NCBI GenBank assembly: GCA_916700875.1
Contig: CAKAKS010000066.1
Location: 20,885,490-20,949,489, forward strand
Reading direction: 5' to 3'
DNA length: 64,000 bases
Source: Sebastes aleutianus
Taxonomy: Eukaryota; Chordata; Actinopteri; Perciformes; Sebastidae
A program made the position numbers and the translations under genes. Positions 12,201 through 22,500 of the stretch are shown here, piece by piece (the first letter of the stretch is position 1; every line of letters begins with the position of its first letter). The notes under the pieces are model-generated. The model searched no databases, was not told the origin of the DNA, and saw only the letters and a program-made list of their open reading frames with translations.

Positions 12201-12892
12201 AGTCGGAGTTTAAACCCAATCCTTAGTGAGGCCTCTCTGTTATTGTTTTCCAACCACTGCAGCCAGGCATCCATCTTCGTGTGGCTGAACAAAGCTCTTC
12301 TTTCAGTCAGGCTGAATACTCATGGACTGTGTTTATGGTTGATATTGCACTGGTGTGTGATACATTTATGAAGTTATAGTTATATGAGGTTACTGCAGTG
12401 CCTTTGCTCTTGGTTGTAAAAGGCTTCTGAAACAAGGTCAAATCTTATCTTTGAGGCCAGATTGACCGTGCGTTCTCCAAGAACAAAGCAGCGCTACTCA
12501 CTGGGGCTGGTTCAGTGCAGACGTTGTAGCCAGACTGAAGGAATATACCCATCTGTATGGACTCTGGTGATCGGAGGTGGCTCAGCAAGTAGTCAAATGT
12601 CTCTTTATTCCATTTTCTAAATGTGAGGACAAATACAGCATTATAATTTTTGCAGATAAAGTGGGAAATCAAAAGAGAGCTGAGGTGACTGCACTTACGT
12701 CTCCTGGACGTTGCCCTTATCGTAGAGGTATGGCTGCCAGAAGCCAGCAGCTCCATCACTAGTGGTCAGGGGTGTAAAACGGTCTGCATACACCTCGATG
12801 GTCAGTGGGCTGACAATGGAGTGATACTGTTCATAGATGCTCTGAGCTGTTGACAGGCCGATGACTCCAGCTCCAATCACTGCCACACGCAT
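9274..12892 (-). CDS. dao: D-amino-acid oxidase, 10 coding exons
   Basis: DAO is a peroxisomal FAD enzyme that oxidises neutral D-amino acids to imino acids and H2O2. Coding exons in transcript order: 12892-12699, 12616-12502, 12099-12023, 11287-11222, 10640-10586, 10383-10279, 10198-10116, 9910-9793, 9582-9484, 9399-9274. They total 1038 nt, 345 aa (human 347). The protein starts MRVAVIGAGVIGLSTAQS, with the FAD GxGxxG at 7-12. By my joins Tyr224, Tyr228 (GIYNSPYIIPG), Arg283 (LRPVR) and Gly313 (YGHGG) fall at the human active-site numbers. The C-terminus ARL is a PTS1 peroxisomal signal. The residue after ...GLTIH is Arg where human has Trp. The start ATG lies 2 bases after an acceptor (tccag), so the promoter and 5' UTR are in an upstream exon. 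The gene converges on svop, as in other vertebrates. Confidence 0.95.
11040..11080. repeat. retroelement 3' tail fragment
   Basis: The segment 'aaaactttattgatcccca' after a (gataa)n run is the typical end of fish non-LTR retroelements in reverse orientation. It is short and carries no coding part. Confidence 0.5.
11518..11875. repeat. short DNA-transposon-like repeat with direct and inverted copies (dao intron)
   Basis: The core 'gtcattgttgtgaaa' with 'ataatgtacag' occurs three times: 11518-11570 (+), 11757-11809 (+) and about 11830-11875 (inverted). The outer copies form terminal inverted repeats of a non-autonomous element of roughly 360 bp. A small hairpin (ggtctgttat...ataacagac) lies near 11640-11665. 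I see no transposase remnant. Confidence 0.65.
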
Positions 12893-13408
12893 GTCTGGAT
12901 TAACATGAGACACACACAACACCAAACAGGTTAGGTGTGGAAGCACACACCCACAAAGGCATCCTCTGTATGTAAACAGACCAACATCTTCCTCTCTATT
13001 GTATTGTATTGTATTGTAATACACTAGATAGGTTATGTTTGGATTAGGGCTGTCAAAGTTAACGCAATAAGAACGCGTTAACGCAAATTTGTTTCAACGC
13101 CAGTAATTTCTTTAACACATTAACACAACTTGTGATTTTTAGGTTGTAGCGGGCTTAGTTTTAGAGTGAAGATACTGGCATCATATGAAACTAGAAAACC
13201 TAAGGAATCCATTGGTACCAACCATATCATACTAACTAGCATGTTGCAAAGGAAGCTCAATAACGCTCAAAAATTTACACTGAATTTTCGCGAGGAAAAA
13301 CTTGGCCATTTTTAAAGGGGTCCCTTGACCTCTGACCTCAATATATGTAAATTTAAATGGGTTCTATGGGTACCCACGAGTCTCCCCTTTAAAGACATGC
13401 CCACTTTA

Positions 13409-13842
13409 AAACAGAGTATTCTCCTGTTGGTATTGACTCTTGTTTTGAGCTCCAGCTGCTGCCAATCAGGTCTGGCCTGTTGGGTGCTGCGCCCTACTAT
13501 AGTGATCATTTGGTGTCTGTTACAAGCATCGGCATGCCATGTTGATCTAATCTGGATAAGGCACGTGCGATATGGCAAGTTAAATTGTGGTTGAGGAATG
13601 GAACGCCATCCCACAGCAACATGTGACCAGGTTGGTGACCAGCATGAGGAGGAGGTGCCAGGCTGTTGTGGCTGCGTATGGATCTTACACCGCTACTGAG
13701 GCTCCTGACGGTGTATTAAATTAATAAAGTGTAAAATAGCCTTTATGTCTTGTTTGTTCCTTGTTACTGATAGAGAGTTCAATCATCCAATCCACCAAAC
13801 AACTCAAAACAAGAGTCAGTACCAACAGGAGAATACACTGTT
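13409..13842 (+). mobile_element. Tc1/mariner-type remnant nested inside the hAT element
   Basis: TA dinucleotides flank both ends (13407-13408 and 13843-13844). The terminal inverted repeats are about 40 bases, starting acag(a/t)gtattctcctgttgg and reaching 'actcttgttttgag'. On the + strand at about 13588-13715 an open segment reads VEEWNAIPQQHV, TSMRRRCQAVVAAYG, then a stop. This is the C-terminal end of a Tc1-like DDE transposase (W.aIPq...l..SMrRRc.Avi.a.G). The catalytic part is missing, so this is an internally deleted, immobile copy. Confidence 0.85.
13588..13731 (+). pseudogene. Tc1-like transposase C-terminal fragment
   Basis: Only about 45 codons remain, ending in tandem stops (taa taa) near 13722-13730. 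Upstream sequence to the left inverted repeat shows scattered similarity (DLIWIRHVRYGKLN) but no DDE core. The length is a small fraction of the roughly 340 aa of intact Tc1 transposases. Confidence 0.7.
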
Positions 13843-14389
13843 TAGCATTGGCAGAGCGTTTTGGCAAATTTTACTTGGGCGCTACCCACATAATCAGCTG
13901 TGCTGCTCATCCCACAAATGCATGATCCTTACAAGTTGGACATCATTGTGAAGGTAAATAAACAGGCTTTCCAATGATGTAAAATACAATGCTAATTAGC
14001 ATTGAAACAACAGAGAAATAATCCACTAAACACAAATTACAAACTTTTTTTTCTCCGAGTTTATATACATACATTTGCATAAAGCAAGCATATTTGCCCA
14101 CTCCCATGTTGCTAAGAGTATTAAATACCTGACAAATCTCCCTTTAAGGTACATTTTGAACAGAGTAAAAAATGTGCAATTAATCATTTACAATCATGCG
14201 ATTAATCACGATTAAATATTTGAATCGATTGACAGCTGTAGTTTGGATAGAAGATTAGGAAATTACTATTCTGTTATTATTTCTACATCATTAAACAATG
14301 CATTATTTCAAAATGTATTATTACTATTATTATTATTATTAGTAGTAGTAGTAGTAGGAGGAGCATAGTACAGATAATGATAATAATGC

Positions 14390-14765
14390 ATACAGTGCAC
14401 TTTAGACTAAGCTACTGGAGTTACCCTGCACTATATTAATTTTTAACAGTCTCTTCTGCACTATATTCACTTTTTTAATAGTCCTGTATCACAGCTGTTA
14501 CCCTGCACTATATACAGTTTTAACAGTTTTCTTCATCTCCTTGTATTTTTATATCTGGTATATTTTTTTTGTACTTTGCACTACTAACTTTTTTACTGCC
14601 TTTTTACTAACATGTTTTGCACTATGGAACTGTGATGCTGGAAACTTGAATTTCCCTCAGGATCAATAAAGTTACTATCTATCTATCTATCTATCTATCT
14701 ATATATATATATATATCTATATATCTACATATATATAGATATATATATAGATATAGATATATATC
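14390..14765. repeat. LINE 3' end with TATC/TA microsatellite
   Basis: The sequence has repeated 'ccctgcactatat' motifs and 'cttgaatttccctcaggatc' followed by aataaagttac and a (TATC)n run, then (TA)n and (ATAG)n. This is the usual 3' terminus of a fish non-LTR retrotransposon. No open reading frame survives. Confidence 0.7.
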
Positions 14766-15069
14766 TACCTAGATCTATTGAGTAGAAAAAGTTAGAAGCC
14801 TTGAAAATAGTCTAGAAATACTGGTTGGACAACTCAGATAGAAACTCTAACAGAGTTGACCAAATCCTGAACTACATCTGAGTAAAACATTCACAAACTA
14901 TGCAGCTATAAATAGGAGAGTGTGTAACGGAGCGGACAACATGTCGGATAAATAAAGGCTACATCATAGTTTACTCGCTGACGTGGAAAAGGCTGCACAA
15001 CAGAACAGATCGGATGCAGATATTTATAACAACTGAACCTGTGTGATTTCCATAAAAGTTTTGCTTTAC

Positions 15070-15190
15070 CTTCTTCAGACTAGTTTTCAGCCACCACTGC
15101 AGGACTTGTTAACATCTGATCCCCAACTCCTCAGACTCAACCTCAACTCACCCTCTGGTCCAGCTGTCACATGACGGAGGGGCGGAGACA
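15070..15190 (-). other. candidate dao 5' untranslated exon and promoter region
   Basis: On the minus strand 'ctagtctgaagaag' is followed by a good donor (gtaaag; GT at 15069-15068). The segment lies 2.2 kb upstream of the exon holding the dao start codon, which itself begins with an acceptor. The region at 15120-15260 is relatively GC-rich and contains 'gtcacatgac' and a (CAT)n run. No TATA box is evident. The 5' end is not defined. Confidence 0.35.
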
Positions 15191-15719
15191 GCAGCCTCCC
15201 AGCAGCAGCACGTAGCATCATCATCATCCTCATCCTCCTCATCATCATCATCATCATGGGAGTAGCATCTGTGATTCAAAGCTCAACTATCAGTGCCTCC
15301 TTTACACTGTGTATTCGTGGACATGCATGTATTCACACATTGTTTTCTGCGAGCTGTCATGTGAATGTAAATAGGCCTATACCTGTTTATATCATGGAGG
15401 GAGCTCTGGGTGGATTGTAGGCCTATGGGTTCAAATGTATTATATTTTTCAAACTATTTGAAAATTTGAGGTCTATAGCTGTTGCCATGCATGGAGGAAC
15501 ACATTCAGGACATTTCCCCACATGCATATTGCTCTATGCATAGGCCTACTATATTGTTACAACTTGGTCAGACAAAAATAAAATACAGTAAGTCATTATT
15601 GTAATCATTAATAATATTACACCTGTTATATAAAAACTAAAAATATTAAATTTAAAACATTAATGCAAGACATAGAAGCAGAGTCAATCGGGAGCTGTCT
15701 GTGTTTCTGAATATTTTCA

Positions 15720-15925
15720 CTTTAGCGTTGGCTTCACTTGATTTTAATGTGTTTTGTATGGTTATTATGCTATGTATTTATTTTGCATTTGTTTTATGTT
15801 GTGGCGTCTGAAACTTGAATGTATGTTTAAATGCTGCTGTCTTGGCCAGGTTTCTCTTGCAAAAGAGAATCTTAATCTCAATGAGTACTACCTGGTTAAA
15901 TAAAGGTTAAATGAAATAAAAAATA
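15720..15925 (+). repeat. LINE 3' terminus
   Basis: It contains 'tgctgctgtcttggccaggt', 'aagagaatcttaatctcaat' and 'acctggttaaataaaggtta', followed by an A/T tail. This is the conserved end of a fish LINE family. Confidence 0.75.
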
Positions 15926-16287
15926 TATATAAAATATATATGTATTATCAATATGGCTGCCATGAAAACTGCCACAGTTCTCAGTGTAATAATATCCTCT
16001 TGTTATACCACTGCACCTCTTCATTCTCCCCACATATATGAAGCACTTACAAACCACAACCACACAGGCGTTACTGATATCATGAATGAATCCTTGAGTG
16101 CTCCAGTGCTGTTTAATGTCCATGCTGGCTCCTCTCATAAGGCCCTCTTCATGTCCTCTCCAAGCAGGACAGATCACACAACAGAGAGTTACTAATTATA
16201 TTAATGTAGCCCGTGGAAATTAATGCCACACAGGACACAATTACTTTGGGGTTCTAGTAGTTTCAGTTTTATTGTTAACCATAATTT

Positions 16288-16803
16288 TAAAGGTCCCATA
16301 TCATGCTCATTTTCAGGTTCATACTTCTATTTTGTGTTTCTACTAGAACATGTTTACATGCTGTAATGTTCAAAAAACACATTATTTTCCTCATACTGTC
16401 AGCCTGAATATGCCTGTATTTACCCTCTGTCTGAAACGCTCCGTTTTAGCGCATTTTGACGGAATTGCACCAGAATTGCATTGCTAGGCAACAGCTTGGG
16501 TCCATGTGTTCTTCCTGTCAGCTGATGACATTCACATACACTGCAACCAGGAAATAAACTGGGACACCTTTAGAATGTTTACGTTTAAAATTGTGTAAAG
16601 GGTCTAAATATTGTATATTTGTGACATCACGAATGGGCAGAAATCCTGACAGCTTGTTTCAAATGCAGTTTCTGAATACGGGCTGTGTGTATTTCCCTGT
16701 GGATTGAGTGTTTCGATACTTTCACAGTATTTATATAGGACTTAAGCCTGGTTTATAATAAAAAAACGTGAAAATCTCACTTTTTTATAATATGGGACCT
16801 TTA
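16288..16803. mobile_element. non-autonomous DNA transposon with TA duplication
   Basis: The element (16290-16801) starts AAGGTCCCATATcATG and ends with the inverted copy ATATGGGACCTT. TA is present at both borders (16288-16289 and 16802-16803). It resembles an abundant fish miniature element of the Tc1/mariner type. There is no transposase coding sequence. Confidence 0.8.
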
Positions 16804-17609
16804 CGTATTATTAACAGAGTGCAGAATCTTTATGAGTTATCTTAGTTAACTGTACATGTGCTTTTACAGTTCCAGTTACAGCCTTTACAGAAAATGGCTT
16901 CAAATAAAGACAAAAAATACACAAAATACGGAAAACAGAAACAAAACCTGTTACATACATACGTCACAACCATAAACCCACCATATAATCTGGAAATGTA
17001 CAATGGATATGTACAAAGTACACTTACATTTCAACACCTTTCACAAAACCCCACGTGGAACTGCCTGGAGAGACTACAGCATCGTATACACTGTCTTTGC
17101 CTTCAAACAAAGATAATAATGAATGTAAAACCTGTACTTTTTCACCATTTAACGAGGTACAATTACAGACTGTGCTGTTTTTAAGCAAACATAACTGTCC
17201 ACCATGTGATGTGAATCTCGCGGGTTGTTTCAGGAAGAAGGACCATGATGCACTTGGCGGAGCAGCACTATTATTACTCAACGCTGCCACCCTGTGACCA
17301 AAGTACACATCTGCCTGTGTGGCCACTTGCAGTCTAATTCACATCTCACTGACTTAACAATGTCACTTGCATAAGAAAACAACAAAGAACATTTAACTTT
17401 AAAGACATTTTGGAACTATAGCACCTCTAAGTGGAAAAATACATTTGAATTAATTTACTGTTACCTGTGATAATGGAAAATTAACCTCTATCTGAGCAGG
17501 AGCGGAGCCAGATGTTGCAAACATTTGGGGCTCAGCCCAAACATATAGGGGGGTCCGGGGGCATACTCTGACAGGGAGAATTTCCCCCTATTTACGGCAG
17601 CTATATGCA

Positions 17610-18115
17610 ATATTTTCAAGATTCAAGATTCAAGCCCTTTCTTGTCATTGTGTTGTACAACGAAATTAGATTGTAACAATCCCATAGGTGCTAATGAAAA
17701 GATAATACAATAAAAAAAAGAGATAAACAATATAAATATAAAAAACATAAAAGATAATACAAAATAAAATATAAAAATACAATATGTATATTGATGAGAT
17801 GACAGTTTTGCCAGATTACAGTTTTGCCAGATTATTGCACTGTCCGTCAAATAATTATATAATTATTGCACAGCATCAGATAATTATTGCACAGATATCA
17901 GCATATGTTATTGCACATATCCGTAACAGTAGATTTACAGTATTTACATTGCACAAAAGTGACACAAAAGTGACCAACGTGTTAATGCACATGTCCTTAA
18001 CAGTAGATTTACATTGCACATGTTCAACTCAGACAGAGGAAATGTCAGAGTTCAGGAGGTTTATGGCAGTTGGGAAAAATATAAATCCTTTATTAGATGT
18101 ATTTGGGGAATTGCA

Positions 18116-18163
<48 letters not shown>

Positions 18164-18300
18164 CAGCAGCATAGAACCCCCCATGACAATATTAGGGTGG
18201 ACCTATAGATGGCAATATTTCCTCAGTGATGGAACTTTTGCTCCATTGGCTCCAGTCAGAGAGACTGGACCCAATGGGGATAAATGACACAAAGTTGAAA
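17610..18300. repeat. retroelement tail and (GTA)n tract
   Basis: It starts with duplicated 'attcaagattcaag' followed by 'cttgtcattgtgttgtacaacg', a hallmark of fish retroelement 3' regions, and contains many 'attattgcacag' units. A (GTA)n microsatellite lies at 18117-18165 and gives a poly-Ser reading frame that is not a gene. Confidence 0.6.
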
Positions 18301-18539
18301 AACCTAAGAGTTTCAGGGCTTTTGAGAAAAGATTTGGGGCTGGCTATTATTATTATTTGTAGTGGCCATTTGTCGCAAAAATCAAGATCAAACTTAAATC
18401 AAAGGGCCACTGATGCACCATAGGTATGTGGTTTATGCGAGCAAAAGAATCCATTGTCCATGCAAAATGTATGTGTTTCTGATGGTTTATTTATCCCAGT
18501 TTATTTATCCCCAAAAGCCCACTCAGGTGCATGCTGGTC

Positions 18540-18829
18540 CTATACCTACCTACCTACCTACCTACCTACATACCTATATAACCACAGGTGCCCACAATTT
18601 TACCAAATTCATAAACAAAAGAAAACAAAATACAAATTACTCAAAAAAAAAACTAAATATAGGGTACTAAACTAAAATCTTTAAAATTAAAGAAAATAAT
18701 AAAACTAAACAAAGCAAAAGAAAACACAAAAAAAGTCTAAATAAAGTAAACATCTAGAATAATAAATCCAACAATGCTACTTATTATTAGTAAAACAACA
18801 ACTAAACACTAGCAATAAATAAATAGCTC

Positions 18830-18862
<33 letters not shown>

Positions 18863-18888
18863 GTTTAATATTATTATTATATTATTTG

Positions 18889-18919
<31 letters not shown>

Positions 18920-18975
18920 AATAATAATAATAATAGTGGAGCTATAATACTAATAATTATTATTATTATATTTGA

Positions 18976-19025
<50 letters not shown>
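18540..19025. repeat. simple repeats: (CCTA)n and long (ATT)n/(AAT)n
   Basis: (CCTA)n lies at 18545-18575. (ATT)n and its inverse (AAT)n extend over about 18830-19025, including an inverted arrangement around 18915-18940 that could form a hairpin. Confidence 0.9.
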
Positions 19026-19026
<1 letters not shown>

Positions 19027-19329
19027 GGCTTACTTTTCTGCTTGCCACTGCCTTCTGTTAAATCAAATGTGGGGTTATTCATATATTGCAGTGCTCTGTA
19101 ACAGCATTTTAAAATATCTCTATTCTGTTTTATTCCATTGTAATAAACTTATTTTTCTTCTATAGGTCTATACAATCTTATTTTATTTTGTTAATTCCTG
19201 TTTCTTTTATATATATATATATATTGTCTTAATGGCATTTTCAGTCTTATATAAAGCACTTTGAATAGCCTTATTATTGTAGTTTTTTATAGTGATTATT
19301 ATTATTTTATTACTATATAGTAACAAGTT

Positions 19330-19548
19330 TGCATGGTGATGTCCGGGGCCTTGAAGGCAGCACTTCCTGCAGACAGACAGCCAGCCCAGCCTGCTGCAGG
19401 AGAACACGGCTCCTCTCTCTCTCCCTCCATCCATCCGTCCATCCATCACTTTGTATGTACCGTTAGCACCACCAGCAGCAGCAGCAGCTAGCAGCAGCTC
19501 ACCAGGGCCCAGCGGCGCCGGCCGGTGCATCCACAGCTTCCTCCAGCC
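19330..19548 (+). promoter_or_regulatory. ssh1 promoter-proximal region and 5' UTR
   Basis: A GC-rich stretch with CpGs (for example 'cagcggcgccggccggtg') precedes the ssh1 start codon. It includes a (CCAT/CCGT)n run at 19425-19450 and a (CAG)n run at 19475-19490. The transcription start is not defined, and no TATA box is seen. Confidence 0.5.
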
Positions 19549-22500
19549 ATGGCGTTGGTCACTCTGCAGCGGTCCCCGACACCCAGCGCCGCGTCCACCG
19601 CCAGCACAGCGACCACGACCGCGGGGGAGGTCAGTCAGTTTGGTTTCCCCGGGGTGGAACAGAAAACGATGCTGAGGATGAGGATGAGGATGTGGGAGAT
19701 GTTGCCGGGGAGACAGGCCCGCTGATTGAAGCTAGCTATATTAGCACCGTTAGTCAAGGCCTATTGAAGGAGGGTGGGACACACGTCATAGCTTTGGGGT
19801 ATTACGCATGCGCAGTAGAATCTGGTCTGAAATTGAGCCAATCGCACAGCATCTTCTGTTACACTGCGCATGCGCAATACCCCACACCCCAAGACTAGTC
19901 ACCCAGCCTCCTTTTATAGGCCTTGACTAGCGGCTTCGTTACTGTTAGCTAACGGTAGCTAGCTTTACTGTTAATCTGATATTGCCGGTCACCACATAAA
20001 CCAATAAGGCCTGTACACTTCTCATTTTTAAATACAATTAAATCATAATAAAAAAAACACCTGTTAGCTAAATGTGGTGTTAATTTGAAAGCGGGGGCTG
20101 AGCTTGTCAAGTGCCTTATGAATGTATTAAGCTGTAGCTAACGCTAGCTAGCTGGTGATGATGTGAGAGGCTGACATTGACATTAATACAGCTTTATAAC
20201 TGTGTGTGTCTGCACAGCAATAACAGGGCACTTCATGGTGCCTCTGCAGTCCAAAAACATGCTAAGTTCACATTAATTTACTCATATTAGATGTGAGATT
20301 TTTATGTTTTTAGTCTGGTGGCTTGGTTGAGCTACAGTTTCTTTTTCAAATTAGAGGAAGTCAATTACACTGAATATGTCTGTGTCAATTCCCACTGTGC
20401 TGTCCTGTTGGTGTACAGGGAAGTATGAGATTTACAGTCTGGTAAAAACAGCCATAAGACTACACTTTAAGGTTTGCTTACATATCTCTATCTCAGTAGA
20501 GAGTCACAGTTTAAGCAGTTCGTTTTATGGAAACTTACAGCACAGGAAAAAAGTGATTGCTCTCCCCTCAAAACTATAATCATGCAAAGATAACTTCCTT
20601 TGCTACTTTCAAGTGCAAGTATTTTCTCTTCACTGCCATTTGAGGGCGCTAACAACCAGCTATAAAACAGGAAAGCTCACCTTATCCTGCTCTGTATGAC
20701 CAAATCAGAGGAAACAGACATGACATAATGTGTTATAATATCAGTAATATGTAATGTGATATATGATGGCAAGTTAAGGGCTTTATAAATAAATAGAAAC
20801 CAGTACCTGTCACATCTTGCTGTTAGAGAGGCCCAGTGTAATGTAATGTAATGTAATGTAACTGCATATAAGGCCTGTGTTAATCCATACAGACACTGCA
20901 TAGATGGTGTACAGAGTTGAATAGTTGAATTTAAGTTTTGCTAGTTTTATTTATTAAAATTTTCATTTAACTTTATAAGAACCTGGGAGCTCCCTGCCCT
21001 TTTATTTTAAGATAATATTGAAAAGTTCTCTTTTAATTTAACATATTCTTTAAGGCATTTCAACAAAGTTTTGTGATATTCCCATTTTTGAAACCAAGAT
21101 TTTAATTTTTACTGCAAATGTATATTGGTTCAAAATATCGGTTATCGGTCTCCTTGACTACTAATAATCAGTATCGGTATCGGTCCTGAAAAACCCATAT
21201 TGGTCGATCCCTAATCTATATAGCTGGGTGTATTTACATCCATCAATGTTTGAGCTGGAGATGACAACATTATTTTTCCACAGTATGTTCGAAACCGTGC
21301 AACACCTTAAATGTCATACATGGTTGGTACTCATTGTAAATACATTGCTCTATATAAAGGAGTTAGTTTTGTTGGTTTGACTGGGATTCATCTGTGTACC
21401 TCAGTGTCTTGCTGGAGCGGTTGGTGTAGTCCAGCAGCGTGGTGAGGTGTGACAGATAAAGCTGGCTGGAAGCTGCTGCAGCTATGATGTCATCTACTCG
21501 TGAGCGGGGTGGGTGGGGTGGTGGAGTACTACTGTATGAGGCATTTAATGCGTGAGATTATTTCACCCTAATACACAATAATGGAAAGCTAGTCATGCAG
21601 TGTTACATGCTCCTCTCGCAGAATGATTTTCTTACATCGAATGGTGCTAATTTTTCTGCGTGCCATTGCATTTATCCTTTTTTTCTGCTGAGTATACTTG
21701 ACTTGCTGCAGCTGTACATCCATGGCTATAGACTTTCCCTGACAGTGGCTAGTTTCAGTTCACTGTTCCTAAATGACAGACCTGAATGAGTCCAATTTTG
21801 GTCAAAGTAACTTGTGAATTTGAACACTGTTACATTTTGTGGTTTTAAAGGTCAAGTTTGTAGGATTTAGGGGGATCTATTAGTAGAAGAGGAATATGGT
21901 ATTCATAACTATGTTTTCATTAGTGTATTATCACCTGAAACTAAGAATCGTTGTGTTTTTGTTAGCTTGGAATGAGCCCTTCATATGTACATAGGGAGTG
22001 GGTCCTCTTCACAGAGTCCGCCATGTTGCTCTGCCATGTTTCTACAGTAGCCCAGAACGGACAAACCCAACACTAGCTCTAGAGAGAGACTTTCACGTTT
22101 TTACGTTACCTGAAGGCCACCGTAGTTTTCCGAAACACTTGGGAAGGAAGGGGTGAGCGGAGGGGTATTCAGCTGGTTGCAATCTGCATCCTCACAGCTA
22201 GATGGCAGTAAATCCAACAAAGTGGTCCTTTAAGTATTTTTAATTTATCATGAAAAAATTCCCCCACTTTATAATTAAATACAAAATGTAGATTATCTCA
22301 AACTTGGTCAAAGGGGACTTGGTGAGTTTTAGAAAATCCTAATCATGATTAACCAGACATGGATTGGGTATAATCTGCTGTGTTTGGGTGCTAAACCACC
22401 AGACACAGCAAACCTCTTAACATGCTCCTGCATTCTCCGTCCTCCCTCATCCTCCCCAACAGTTATTTTGTCAATAGATTGGTGCAGGGATGACATATTT

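Larger units (their letters stand above)
13037..14248. mobile_element. non-autonomous hAT-type element with 8-bp target duplication (dao intron 1)
   Basis: The element spans 13045-14240. Its ends are tagggctgtcaa and the inverted ttgacagctgta. Both flanks carry the identical octamer GTTTGGAT (13037-13044 and 14241-14248), an exact 8-bp target-site duplication as expected for hAT transposons. The interior has the 'ctagaaaacctaaggaatcc' and 'cttgacctctgacctcaat' blocks of an abundant fish repeat and multiple 'gattaatc' motifs near the right end. A second transposon is inserted in its middle (13409-13842). Confidence 0.9.
15260..19330. other. dao-ssh1 intergenic spacer, repeat rich
   Basis: I see no coding gene here. 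Dispersed repeats are described separately at 15720-15925, 16290-16801, 17610-18300 and 18830-19025. Short open frames in the stretch are interrupted and lack recognisable homology. Confidence 0.6.

Noticed and set aside
13312..13614. 100-aa minus-strand open frame
   Set aside because: It overlaps the Tc1-type remnant and hAT sequence, and the transposase C-terminus is on the + strand. The minus frame is a shadow.
17784..18287. 167-aa + strand open frame with poly-Ser
   Set aside because: It runs through a retroelement tail and a (GTA)n microsatellite. There are no splice or homology signs.
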